A stretch of 29,121 nucleotides of DNA from JBIOJM01 sp044450785 (GTDB lineage: Bacteria > Planctomycetota > Planctomycetia > Isosphaerales > Isosphaeraceae), in assembly GCA_044450785.1 (NCBI GenBank), contig JBIOJM010000094.1:1-29121 (forward strand). The letters are read 5' to 3'. Numbering within the stretch: the stretch's first letter is position 1; the number at the start of each line of letters is the position of its first letter. Made by a program: the position numbers and the translations under genes. Positions 14,474 through 25,045 of the stretch are shown here, piece after piece. The notes below the pieces were generated by a model that saw only the letters and a list, made by a program, of their open reading frames with translations, did no database searches and was not told the origin of the DNA.

Positions 14474-15955
14474 ATGAACCCGTCACTCCACATCTTGTCT
14501 GCGTCACTGATCCTGGCGGCTTGTTCTACACCGGGCTCGGGTCAGGAACCGGGGAAGCCGCTGCCGGTTCCGCGGTACAGGCTGGAGATCGGCGAGGAGC
14601 TGCAGTACGCCTTCGAGTTCCCCTACAAGAATCCGGATGGCTCGCTCCTGATCGAGCGGACGAACTGGACTTTCTGGGTTGCCGACACGGCCCAGGACGG
14701 CGGCTGGCGGCTCATCGCGCGGCACAGCAGGTCGTACGCCAAGGAGAACGAGCCGGCCCCGGCCGACGAGTCGCCGGATAACCAGACGTGGTTGGCCTCG
14801 TGCAGGCTGTTCCCGGACGGGCGGATCGTCCCGACGTCTCGGCTGATGTGGCGCATCGACATCGCCTCGGTCTTTCCCAGGCTTCCGGCGGATCCCCGCC
14901 AGGCCGGGACGGACTGGGACGTCGGCGACGACCACAACGACATCAAGGGCCGCTCCCGTATGAAGTGGTCCGCTGACCAGACGGAGGCTGTCATCGAGAC
15001 CTTCACGGAGGGGCCTGCCGAGAGGGTCTACCTCGGGTCGGGCAAGAGCACGACCTACCACTTCGATCGCGCCCGAGGCATGATGATGCGAGCCGAGGTC
15101 GAATCTCCCTACGCCTACGGACAGGCGGGCAAGGCCACCGGGACGATTATCCTCAAGGGAGTGGAGCGGCTCGGGTCCGACCGGGTCAAGGTACTTCGCG
15201 ACGAGGCGGACCGCGGCTTCAAGGCCGAGGCGTCCTACATGGACCTCTTCGAGAAGGCGAAGCACGCACGCTGGGGGACGCGCAAACCGTTTCCGGAGGG
15301 ACCGAAGGGCGCGGTCGCGCGGTTCTTCCAGGCGAACGACGTCCGGATCGTGACCGGGAAGCGGCTCGCGGAGGCGAAGGAGGTCCTCGTGGCCGCGCAG
15401 GCGAAAACCACCCTGCCCATGGTCCGCGAGACGCTGGACCTGTGGATCAAGAATCATGAGGAGCAAAGCAAGTCCAACACCGCGGAAGCCGTGAGGTGGG
15501 CCGAGGTCATCGGTCGGCCCGCGCCCGATTGGGAGCTAAAGGACCTTGAAGGTAAGTCGCACGCGATGAAGGACTACCGGGGCAAGGTCGTCCTGCTCGA
15601 CTTCTGGTATCGCAACTGCGTCTGGTGCATGCGGGCGATGCCCCAGGTGAATGGGGTTGCCCGCCACTTCAAGGGCAAGCCGGTCGCCCTCCTGGCAATG
15701 AACATCGACCAGGACCCGGCCGACGCTCGGTACGTTGTGGACAAGCTGGGGATCACCTACCCCGTCCTGCGGGCTCACGAGGAGAGCGGGGAACGGATGC
15801 GCACGCTATTCAGTATGGGCTTCCCGACCCTGGTGATCATCGACCGGGACGGGATCGTACGCGACGCTCACGTCGGCTTTTCCGACACCCTCGGCGAGGA
15901 TGTGATCAAGGCCGTTGACGCGTTGCTTGACGAGCGAAAAGACAGAGAAAAATAA
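14474..15955 (+). CDS. thioredoxin-domain lipoprotein with a CVWC active site
   Basis: 493 residues. The start MNPSLHILSASLILAAC carries a lipobox ending at Cys17, so it is probably a lipoprotein. Residues about 30-340 form a large domain of unknown function, rich in beta strands (RLEIGEELQYAFEF, TNWTFWVADTAQDGGWRLIA) and likely to be extracytoplasmic. Residues about 350-490 form a redoxin/TlpA domain: GRPAPDWELKDLEGKSHAM, GKVVLLDFWYRNCVWCMRAMP with Cys382 and Cys385, then the cis-Pro segment MGFPTLVIIDRDG. The usual WCxxC tryptophan is replaced by NCVWC, which may alter redox potential or partner. The ribosome binding site is weak. The gene ends 19 bp from the convergent sulfatase. Confidence 0.87.
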   Translation: MNPSLHILSASLILAACSTPGSGQEPGKPLPVPRYRLEIGEELQYAFEFPYKNPDGSLLIERTNWTFWVADTAQDGGWRLIARHSRSYAKENEPAPADESPDNQTWLASCRLFPDGRIVPTSRLMWRIDIASVFPRLPADPRQAGTDWDVGDDHNDIKGRSRMKWSADQTEAVIETFTEGPAERVYLGSGKSTTYHFDRARGMMMRAEVESPYAYGQAGKATGTIILKGVERLGSDRVKVLRDEADRGFKAEASYMDLFEKAKHARWGTRKPFPEGPKGAVARFFQANDVRIVTGKRLAEAKEVLVAAQAKTTLPMVRETLDLWIKNHEEQSKSNTAEAVRWAEVIGRPAPDWELKDLEGKSHAMKDYRGKVVLLDFWYRNCVWCMRAMPQVNGVARHFKGKPVALLAMNIDQDPADARYVVDKLGITYPVLRAHEESGERMRTLFSMGFPTLVIIDRDGIVRDAHVGFSDTLGEDVIKAVDALLDERKDREK

Positions 15956-15974
15956 TCAATCGCCAGCCGGCCCG

Positions 15975-18371
15975 TTATTTCAGCTCGACCGTCACCTTTT
16001 CAATCTTGCCGGTGAATCTGCCGCCGCGCTCGTTGTAGTCCTCCGTCACCGGCGTGCCCGCATCCATGCCCACGTCGGCACCTTCGTCAGCCGAGAAAGC
16101 CATACCCTGTGTCTGCTCGATTCTGCCGCCGGCGACTTTCCTGCCGTTGACGAAGATCGTGGCCGTGCCGCCCGAGCCCGGCTTGCCGCCGTCATACTCA
16201 AATGCGAAACGAATCGTCGCCTTCCCCGCCGGCACGGCTTCCGTTGCGGCAATGGTGTAATGATGCAGGCCCAACCAGTTGAAAGTGTATGTCGGTTTCC
16301 CCGCCGTCAAGTACAGGCTCCATCCGCCGAACCGGCCAGCCTGGCAGAGGATCACGCCGTTGGCGACGTTGTCGGGGATTTCGATCAGGGCGGTGATCGT
16401 GTGCGATCGGTTCTTCAGGTTGATGAAGACATTCTCCGTCAGCCCGGTCATGCCCTCATAAAGCGTCAGCGACGAGCGGCCCGCCATCAGGTCGGGCCGC
16501 CCGGCAAGTGCTGCGTTGACACGCTCGAAGCTGCGGTCATCGAGCGGCAGCACGTTGTTATTAGCTGCTTCTTTCAGGAAGAGGTCCTGCATCGCCTTCA
16601 ACTTCGCCGGGTTCGTCGCGGCGAGGTCATTCACCAGGCTGAAGTCCGTCCGGGCGTCGTACAACTCCCACACATCATCCTGGAGCGTCGCACGGGCTTT
16701 TGCCTCCCAGGGCGCCTTGTGGACCGTACCCGCCAGCCAGCCGTCGTGGTAGATGGCCCGGTTGCAGAAGATCTCGAAGTACTGGGTGAGGTGCTGGTCC
16801 TTCGCCTGGGCGTCATCGAACGTGTACACCATGCTCACGCCTTCGATCGGGGTCTGGGGAGTTCCGTTCACCGTCTTCGGCTCGGGCAGGCCGGCCGCTT
16901 CCAGGATCGTGGGCGCGACATCGATGACGTGATGCCACTGCGAGCGGACCTCGCCCCGGGCCTTGATCCGCTGGGGCCAGTGGACGACCATCCCGTTGCG
17001 CGTGCCGCCGTAATTCGCGGCGATCTGCTTCGTCCACGTAAAAGGCGTATCCCCCGCCACGGCCCACCCCGCCGCGTAATGGCCGTACGACATCGGACCG
17101 CCCAGATCGTCGTAATGCTTCAAAATGTCCTCGACCTTTTCGCTGACGCCGTTGAAGTAGGTCATCTCATTGAACAACCCGTTCATGCCTCCCTCGGCGC
17201 TCGCGCCGTTGTCGCCGGCGATGTAGAAGATCAGCGTGTTGTTCAGCTCGCCCATGTCACCGATCGCCTGGACCAGACGGCCCGCCTCGTAATCGGCGAA
17301 TTCGCCATAAGCGGCGAAAACCTCCATCTGGTGGGCGAAGAGCTTCTGTTCGTCGGCTGTCAGCGTGTCCCAATCCTTGATCGCCGCCGGCTTGGGCGCG
17401 AGCCTGGTGTCCGGGGGAACCACGCCGAGCTTCTTCTGTCGGGCCAGCGTCTCTTCGCGCAGCTTATCCCAGCCCTGGTCGAACTTACCCTTGTACCGGG
17501 TGATCCACTCCTTCGGCACATGGTGCGGAGCGTGGGTGGCGCCCGGAGCGAAATAGACGAAGAACGGCTTGTCCGGCGTGAGCGATTTCACAGCCTTGGT
17601 CCACTTGATCGCCTGGTTGGTCATGTCGGTCAGGAGATGATAGTTCGGATCCTTGGGCGGCTCGATCTGGTTCATCCCCTCGTAAATCGTCGGCGCCCAC
17701 TGATTGGCCTCGCCGCCGATGAACCCGTAGAACTTGTCGAAGCCGGATCGGGTCGGCCAGCGATTGGTCGGGCCCGAAATGCTGACCTCCCAGGCCGCGG
17801 TCTCGTGCGACTTGCCGAAGGCGGCGGTGGCGAAACCATTGAGGCGAAGCATCTCGGCCAGCGGGGCCACGCTGTCGGGCCGCTGTCCGGTCTGCCCCGG
17901 GAACGCGGTCGCCGTCTCCGTGATCGACCCCATGTTACACATGTGGTGGTTGCGGCCGGATAGCAGCGCGGCACGGGTCGGCGAGCAGAGCGCCGTGGTG
18001 TGAAACTGATTATACCGGAGCCCGTTGTTCGCCAGACCCTCAATTGTTGGCATGTGGATCGGCCCGCCGAACGCGCTCGACTGGCCGAACCCCATGTCGT
18101 CGATCAACACGATGAGGACGTTGGGGGCGCTCGCCGGTGCCTTCACCTCGAATCGCGGTGGCGCCTTCGCATTCCGGACATCGAGCACGGTGCTCGGCGG
18201 ATACTTGGGCTCCGCGATCGGGAGGACCGTTCGATCGAGGCCGTCTGCTGCCGCCTCCTGCGCCGCGTACGCCGCGGGTTTCAGTGGAAAGGGACCGCCC
18301 GCCGCCAACCAACCGAGGACGACGCCCATCCCGATCCCGACCAGCACTGGCATTCTCGCGGCTTTGCGCAC
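15975..18371 (-). CDS. exported arylsulfatase (formylglycine sulfatase)
   Basis: 798 residues from a GTG start at 18371, preceded by AGGAG six bases upstream. The N-terminus (MRKAARMPVLVGIGMGVVLGWLAAG) is a signal peptide or membrane anchor. The sulfatase core begins with PNVLIVLIDDMGFGQSSAFGG, whose paired Asp residues bind the metal ion. It has the signature CSPTRAALLSGR, in which Cys129 would become formylglycine by a maturase encoded elsewhere. GKSHE, HAPHH and GDNGA supply further active-site residues. The last roughly 150 residues (YDGGKPGSGGTATIFVNGRKV and so on) look like a beta-sandwich, perhaps for carbohydrate binding. It hydrolyses a sulfate ester; planctomycetes carry many such enzymes, often for sulfated polysaccharides. 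The natural substrate is not evident. Confidence 0.95.
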   Translation of the reverse strand: MRKAARMPVLVGIGMGVVLGWLAAGGPFPLKPAAYAAQEAAADGLDRTVLPIAEPKYPPSTVLDVRNAKAPPRFEVKAPASAPNVLIVLIDDMGFGQSSAFGGPIHMPTIEGLANNGLRYNQFHTTALCSPTRAALLSGRNHHMCNMGSITETATAFPGQTGQRPDSVAPLAEMLRLNGFATAAFGKSHETAAWEVSISGPTNRWPTRSGFDKFYGFIGGEANQWAPTIYEGMNQIEPPKDPNYHLLTDMTNQAIKWTKAVKSLTPDKPFFVYFAPGATHAPHHVPKEWITRYKGKFDQGWDKLREETLARQKKLGVVPPDTRLAPKPAAIKDWDTLTADEQKLFAHQMEVFAAYGEFADYEAGRLVQAIGDMGELNNTLIFYIAGDNGASAEGGMNGLFNEMTYFNGVSEKVEDILKHYDDLGGPMSYGHYAAGWAVAGDTPFTWTKQIAANYGGTRNGMVVHWPQRIKARGEVRSQWHHVIDVAPTILEAAGLPEPKTVNGTPQTPIEGVSMVYTFDDAQAKDQHLTQYFEIFCNRAIYHDGWLAGTVHKAPWEAKARATLQDDVWELYDARTDFSLVNDLAATNPAKLKAMQDLFLKEAANNNVLPLDDRSFERVNAALAGRPDLMAGRSSLTLYEGMTGLTENVFINLKNRSHTITALIEIPDNVANGVILCQAGRFGGWSLYLTAGKPTYTFNWLGLHHYTIAATEAVPAGKATIRFAFEYDGGKPGSGGTATIFVNGRKVAGGRIEQTQGMAFSADEGADVGMDAGTPVTEDYNERGGRFTGKIEKVTVELK

Positions 18372-18586
18372 AACAAACTCCTGTCGTCGAGGTCCCGATG
18401 AAGTGAGCGAAATGAGCCGGGACAGGTTTCCGCCTGCTGGCGAAGCGCTGTACCTGCCGAAGGACGTATGATAAGGGGTCGTGACCTTGTCTGCCAGGGA
18501 GTGCTTTCCCTTGCAACCGCGTAGAATATCGACAGAGCACCCTCGCCGAGGGAGCGGGAACCAAAGTCCGAGCCCGAGTCCGCCCC

Positions 18587-19969
18587 ATGTCCCAGACGCT
18601 CGCCTCTCCGCCCTCGGTTTCCGGCCTCCCTCCCGGGCCTACTTCCCCGGCCTGGTGGCAGCTCCTCCGCTTCGCGCACGACCCGCTCGGCGTCCTCGAC
18701 GACGGCCACCGCCTCCACGGCGACACCTTCACGCTGAACATCGGCGGCTACGGCCGGTTCGTGATGCTGTCAGACCCGGATACGGTCCGCGAAATCTTCC
18801 GCGGCGATCCGGACGTGCTCCACTCGGGCGAGGCCAACGACATCCTGAGCGCGACCGTCGGGCGCTCCTCGGTCCTCGTGCTCGACGGAGCCCCACACGC
18901 GCGGCAGCGGCGGGTCCTGGTCCCGCCGCTGAAGGGAGAGCGCATGCGGGCGTTCTTCGACGCGATGCGGCTCGAGACGATCGAGGCCGTCCGTGCCTGG
19001 CCGGCCGGCGAGCCGTCCGCCGCGCTACCGAGGATGCGGCGAATCACCCTCCGGGTCATCCTGCGCACCGGACTGGGCCTTGCAGCCGGGCCGGAGATGG
19101 ACGACTTCGAGCGAAAGATCGAGGTCTTCCTGGCCAACGGCCGGCAGCGGCATGCGCTGGTGCTCATGAAGCTGGTCCCGATCCACCGCCTGAGCCGTTC
19201 CCGCTGGGTCCCGCTGTTCCGCCAATTGAACGATTTGAACGACTCCCTGTTCGCCTTGATCGCGGCGCGGCGCCGGGGCGAGAGCCCGCCGGCAAATGAG
19301 AACGTGCTCGACGACCTGCTCGCCGCGACCCACGAGGACGGCACGCCGCTCGACGACCAGGAGGTGCGAGACGCGATCATCACGACCCTGATCGCGGGCC
19401 ACGACACGACCGCCCTGGCGCTGGCCTGGGCCCTGGCCGAGATCCTGCCGCGCCCGGAGGTCGTCGAACGCCTGACCGACGAGCTGCGCCGCGTCACCGG
19501 CGGCGGCCCGCCTGACGCCGAGCAATTGCCCGCGCTCGAGTACCTCGACGGGACAATCCGCGAGAGCCTGCGGCTGCGTCCGGTCGTGCCGTTCGTCGTC
19601 CGGCTGACCAAGCAATCATTCGCGGCGGGCGGGCGGGAGTATCCGCCCGGCGTGGTCCTCTGCCCCTGTTCGTACCTGGTCCACCGGCGCGAGGACCTCT
19701 ACCCCGAGCCGGAACGGTTCCGCCCCGAGCGGTTCCTGGAGCGGAAGTTCGGCCCGCACGAATGGTTCCCCTTCGGCGGCGGCAACCGGGTCTGCCTGGG
19801 GATGCCGTTCGCGCTCTACGAGATGAAGGTCCTGCTCGCCACGCTCTTCAGCCAGGTCCGGCTGGCTCGCCCCGCCGGGGCTCGGTCGCGGGCAAGGCGG
19901 TACGGGCTCGTCCTCGGGCCCGACGACGGGGCACGAGTGCTTGTTCAGGGGCCAACAACTTATGCTTGA
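18587..19969 (+). CDS. cytochrome P450
   Basis: 460 residues. All P450 landmarks are present. The proline-rich N-terminus (GLPPGPTSPAWW) has no membrane anchor. The I-helix is AGHDTTALALAW with the oxygen-activating Thr, and ESLRLRP is the ExxR motif. The PERF/FxPERF region is FRPERFLERKF, and FPFGGGNRVCLG has the heme ligand at Cys403. The enzyme would use electrons from an unseen ferredoxin system to hydroxylate or epoxidise an organic substrate. The ATG at 18587 is 215 bp from the divergent sulfatase. Its stop overlaps the next gene's start by 8 bp, suggesting one transcript with the nucleotidyltransferase and UvrA genes; a functional link with those is not obvious. Confidence 0.94.
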   Translation: MSQTLASPPSVSGLPPGPTSPAWWQLLRFAHDPLGVLDDGHRLHGDTFTLNIGGYGRFVMLSDPDTVREIFRGDPDVLHSGEANDILSATVGRSSVLVLDGAPHARQRRVLVPPLKGERMRAFFDAMRLETIEAVRAWPAGEPSAALPRMRRITLRVILRTGLGLAAGPEMDDFERKIEVFLANGRQRHALVLMKLVPIHRLSRSRWVPLFRQLNDLNDSLFALIAARRRGESPPANENVLDDLLAATHEDGTPLDDQEVRDAIITTLIAGHDTTALALAWALAEILPRPEVVERLTDELRRVTGGGPPDAEQLPALEYLDGTIRESLRLRPVVPFVVRLTKQSFAAGGREYPPGVVLCPCSYLVHRREDLYPEPERFRPERFLERKFGPHEWFPFGGGNRVCLGMPFALYEMKVLLATLFSQVRLARPAGARSRARRYGLVLGPDDGARVLVQGPTTYA

Positions 19970-20898
19970 CGCGGGCGGAATTGATCGAGTCGAGCAGAGG
20001 TACAGGGATGCGCTCGAGGCGCTCGTCGAGCAAGTGAAGGAGGACCGCTCCGTCCTGGCGGCGATCCTTTGTGGTAGCCTGTCGCACGACAAGGTATGGG
20101 CCAAGTCAGACATCGATCTGGTGCTGGTGACCATCGACGACAAGAAGGTGGAGCAAGGAGATCTGGCGCTGGACGCGGACGGGGTGAACGTGCACGCGTT
20201 TCTCGTACCGCGGGCTCAGTTCCGCAAGACAATGGAAGGGGCGATCCGCAACTCGTTCATGCACTCGCTCCTCGCCAAGGGGAGGCTGCTCTACACCCAT
20301 GATGAGACAATTACCGACCTCTGCGCCCACCTGGGGGAAATCGGTGAGCGCGACACGCAGGTACAGCTCCTGCGCGCGGCGACGCGCGCGCTGGGTCCGA
20401 TCTACAAAGCCCACAAGTGGCTCCTCACCCGCGGCGACCTGGATTACACAGCGCTCTGGATCCTCTACGCAGCGACCCCGCTGGCGCAAATCGAGGTCAT
20501 CGGCCGGCGATTGCTCGCCGACCGCGAGGTGATCCCCCAGGCGATGAAGCTGAACCCGGCGTTCTTCAAGACGGTCTACGCCGACCTTCTCAACGGCAAG
20601 AAGACGTGGAAGAACGTCCAGGCGGCGCTGGAGTCGATCGACCGCTATCTGGCCCAGCGAGCAGCGACGCTGTTCGGGCCGGTGATCGATCACCTTCGCG
20701 AGGTCGGCGAGGCGCGGTCGTGCTCCGAGATCGAGGGCCATTTCCAGCGGAACCTCGATATCAGCGGCGTCACGGCGGCGTGCGAGTATCTGGCCGACCA
20801 AGGGCTGATCGGCAAGGCCTCCACGCCGGTTCAGCTCACCAAAAAGAGCAACATCGAAGTGCAAGAGCTGGCCTTCTTTTACCTCGAGGAACGATCGG

Positions 20899-20909
<11 letters not shown>
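19962..20909 (+). CDS. Pol-beta-type nucleotidyltransferase with C-terminal winged-helix-like domain
   Basis: 315 residues from ATG 19962, overlapping the P450 stop by 8 bp; a TTG at 19941 is also in frame. The N-terminal nucleotidyltransferase core reads AAILCGSLSHDKVWAKSDIDLVLVTID, with Gly38-Ser39 and the Asp50/Asp52 pair that binds metal. The third carboxylate expected on the later strand is not obvious, because GVNVHAFLV has no Asp or Glu at the usual place. A helical middle follows (RAATRALGPIYKAHKWL). The last 60 residues (CSEIEGHFQRNLDISGVTAACEYLADQGLIGK, QLTKKSNIEV) resemble a winged helix. The stop overlaps the UvrA ATG by 11 bp. It may transfer a nucleotide to a small molecule, RNA or protein; I cannot say which. 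Confidence 0.8.
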
Positions 20910-22599
<1,690 letters not shown>

Positions 22600-23700
22600 C
22601 GTTCCCCCTGGGTAAGCTGGTGGCGATCACCGGCGCATCCGGCTCGGGCAAGAGCACGCTGGTCAATGAGGTGCTCTACAAAGCGCTGTGGAAGCGGCTT
22701 GTGGACACCCGTACGCTACCCGGCGAGCACGATGGCGTGGACGGTGTCGAGCACGTGCACAAGGTGGTCAACATCGATCAATCGCCGATTGGACGGAACA
22801 GCCGGTCGAACGCCGCGACCTACGTCGGCTTCTTTGACGCGATTCGCGACCTGTTCACGCAGGCGCGGCTGTCGGTGGAGCGCGGCTACAAGGCGGGGCG
22901 GTTCAGCTTCAACGTCAAGGGAGGCCGGTGCGAGGAGTGCCAGGGGGAGGGGGTGATCACGACCCAGCTCTACTTCATGCCGGACGTGGAGGTGACATGC
23001 GGCGCCTGCAAGGGGGCGCGGTTCAACAGCGAGACGCTCGAGGTCACGCTGCGCGGCAAGACCATCGCTGACGTGCTGAACATGTCGGTCGAGGAGGGGG
23101 CGGTATTCTTCGCGGCCGAGCCGGTGGTGGGCAAGAAGATCGAGGTGCTGAACGACCTCGGCCTCGGATACCTGACCCTGGGCCAGTCGGCGACCACGCT
23201 TTCCGGGGGCGAGGCGCAGCGGATCAAAGTGGCCACGGAGCTGAGCAAGCTGCAGCGATCGAAGCACACCGTGTACATCCTCGACGAGCCGACGACCGGT
23301 CTGCACCTGGCGGACGTGGAGAAGCTGCTGGAGTCGTTGAATCGGCTGGTGGACGCCGGGCACACGGTGCTCTTGATCGAGCACCACCTGGACGTGATCA
23401 AGACGGCCGACCACGTGATCGACCTGGGGCCGGAGGGCGGGCATGCAGGCGGTGAATTGGTGGTGACGGGCACGCCGGAGCAAGTCGCCGCTTGCAAGGC
23501 CTCGCACACCGGGTCGTTCCTGAAGGCGCACCTGCGAACATGACACTCGCGCGCCGGTTCACGAGACTCTCATGCAGGAATTCGTCCCAGCTCCCTGCTG
23601 AGAGCGATCGTGATCTGCTCAGTACCGATAGATTCTACCTCCGTACGATCTCTGCACCGCGCGCATCTTTGGGCGGGAGTGGTTCCTGCGGAAGCGAAGG

Positions 23701-23802
23701 GTAGGGTGGGTCGAGCCGCGACACGTCGCGGAGAGGCCCACCGGGAGAGCCGTGGCGATCGGTGGGCCTCACGATGCGGAGCATCGTTTCGACCCACCCT
23801 AC
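23701..23802. repeat. nested palindromic intergenic repeat (REP/MITE-like)
   Basis: The outer arms GTAGGGTGGGTCGA (23701-23714) and TCGACCCACCCTAC (23789-23802) are perfect 14-bp inverted repeats. Inside, GAGGCCCACCG (23733-23743) pairs perfectly with CGGTGGGCCTC (23760-23770), and CGATGC/GCATCG forms a small hairpin at 23772-23786. This architecture is that of the common GTAGGGTGGGTCGAG-type intergenic repeats. It lies downstream of the UvrA gene and downstream of the convergent small secreted gene. The rest of 23544-23830 holds nothing else I can support. Confidence 0.85.
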
Positions 23803-23830
23803 GACCTGTTGCGGATCAGCCGCGTTGGGA

Positions 23831-24169
23831 TTATCGGTAAGGGCGGTACCGCCCGTACGGCCGTGGACCATAGAACGGCCGCGGACCATAGAACGGCCGT
23901 GGACCATAGAACGGCCGCGGACCATAAAACGGCCGCGGCACAACCAACGGGACAACCGGCGGCACCACGAGCGGGCCGGGCGCCACGGGGTAACCCCCGT
24001 AGTATCCGCCGCCGTAATAGCCGTATCCGCCGGTCGTTACGCCGACCGACCCCCCCGGGCCCGAGTAGCCGAACGAGAACCCCTGAGCACGTGCGGGCCC
24101 GGCACCGAGAGCGAAGCAGCCAATCGCCCCTATACCCGCCAACGCCAACGACTTCCAATTCGCCTTCAT
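23831..24169 (-). CDS. small secreted Tyr/Gly/Pro-rich repeat protein
   Basis: 112 residues from ATG 24169, with GGGAG eight bases upstream; the frame is open to 24538, but the upstream residues are Arg-rich and unlikely. The signal peptide is MKANWKSLALAGIGAIGCFALGAGPARA. The mature part is low-complexity: GGYGYYGGGYYGG, then a Val/Pro-rich linker, then four copies of PFYGPR and a basic tail RPYGRYRPYR. It is likely exported and may be a surface or cell-wall-associated protein; comparable small YGG/PFYGP-rich proteins are common and uncharacterised in planctomycetes. No enzymatic motif is visible. It is divergent from the ECF sigma gene. Confidence 0.75.
   Translation of the reverse strand: MKANWKSLALAGIGAIGCFALGAGPARAQGFSFGYSGPGGSVGVTTGGYGYYGGGYYGGYPVAPGPLVVPPVVPLVVPRPFYGPRPFYGPRPFYGPRPFYGPRPYGRYRPYR
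23857..23941. repeat. 18-bp tandem repeat inside the secreted-protein gene
   Basis: Four consecutive 18-bp units start at 23857, 23875, 23893 and 23911, plus a partial fifth. The unit is ACGGCCGTGGACCATAGA. Units alternate GTGG/GCGG at one position, so the array also looks like a 36-bp higher-order repeat. Read on the minus strand, each unit encodes one six-residue PFYGPR block. Confidence 0.9.
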
Positions 24170-24360
24170 CGTTGATGCTCCCTTCAAACAACTCCGTCTG
24201 AGCACGGACCCTCCGTGGGAGTGAAATGCGTCCGACAGAATCCTATCGTGGGACGCGCTCGAAAGGTTCGAACCGATTCTACAAATGCGGGGGACGATTT
24301 TCCCGGTCGACCGGTTTACGATCGACAGCCGCGCGCGGTTATCATCTTGGGGGAATCGAC

Positions 24361-25020
24361 ATGACCAGCGAGCCCGACGCCGATCAAGCCCTGTTGCGCC
24401 GCATTCGCGCGGGTGAGCAGCACGCGCTCGGGGAGTTATTCGGCGCGCATCGCGAGCGACTCCGGCGGATGGTACAGCTTCGGCTCGACCGGCGGTTGCA
24501 GGGGCGCATCGACCCTTCCGACGTGATCCAGGAGGCATTCTTGGACGCCACGCGGCGCCTGGTCGAGTACGCGGCCGATCCGGCGATGCCGCCGTTCCTC
24601 TGGCTCCGATTCCTGACCGCCCAGCGGCTCAGCACGCTGCACCGCATTCACCTCGGAGTGAAGGGTCGCGACGCGGGGCGTGAGGTTTCGCTCCACAACG
24701 GGCCGCTGCCCTCGGCCGACTCCCGGTCCCTGGCAGCCCAGCTCCTCGGCCGGCTGACGACTCCGAGCCGGGCCGCGATGCGGGCCGAGGTCCAGATCCG
24801 GATCCAGAACGCGCTCAACGCCATGGACCCGATCGACCGCGAGATCCTGGCTTTGAGGCACTTCGAGGAGCTGAGCAACAGCGAGACGGCCGCCGTCCTG
24901 GGCTTGCACAAGGCCGCGGCCAGCAACCGTTACGTTCGGGCGTTGCGCCCGCTCAAGGAGATCCTGGCCCCGGTGCTCGAACTTGGTGACGACTCGGAAG
25001 CCGCCCGACCCCATCGGTGA
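24361..25020 (+). CDS. ECF-type RNA polymerase sigma factor
   Basis: 219 residues from ATG 24361, with GGGGGAA upstream; longer readings to 24226 are unlikely. Residues about 5-90 are sigma region 2 (LLRRIRAGEQHALGELFGAHRERLRRMV, DPSDVIQEAFLDATRRL). A linker with FLWLRFLTAQRLSTLHRIHL follows. Residues about 150-200 are region 4 (NALNAMDPIDREILALRHFEELSNSETAAVLGL), which binds the -35 element. The length and linker are typical of the planctomycete ECF group found beside large kinases. It should direct RNA polymerase to a small regulon. The kinase gene starts 25 bp downstream, so they probably form an operon in which the kinase may control the sigma factor. No anti-sigma gene is seen. Confidence 0.92.
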   Translation: MTSEPDADQALLRRIRAGEQHALGELFGAHRERLRRMVQLRLDRRLQGRIDPSDVIQEAFLDATRRLVEYAADPAMPPFLWLRFLTAQRLSTLHRIHLGVKGRDAGREVSLHNGPLPSADSRSLAAQLLGRLTTPSRAAMRAEVQIRIQNALNAMDPIDREILALRHFEELSNSETAAVLGLHKAAASNRYVRALRPLKEILAPVLELGDDSEAARPHR

Positions 25021-25045
25021 ATTCGAGGAGAGCGAGGGATGAACC

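Noticed and set aside
15915..17963. 682-codon open frame on the plus strand
   Set aside because: It is fully antisense to the arylsulfatase. Its translation is Arg/Val/Leu-rich without any domain, whereas the opposite strand has clear sulfatase motifs.
23857..23941. possible CRISPR array
   Set aside because: The 18-bp units are contiguous without spacers and lie in a coding frame.
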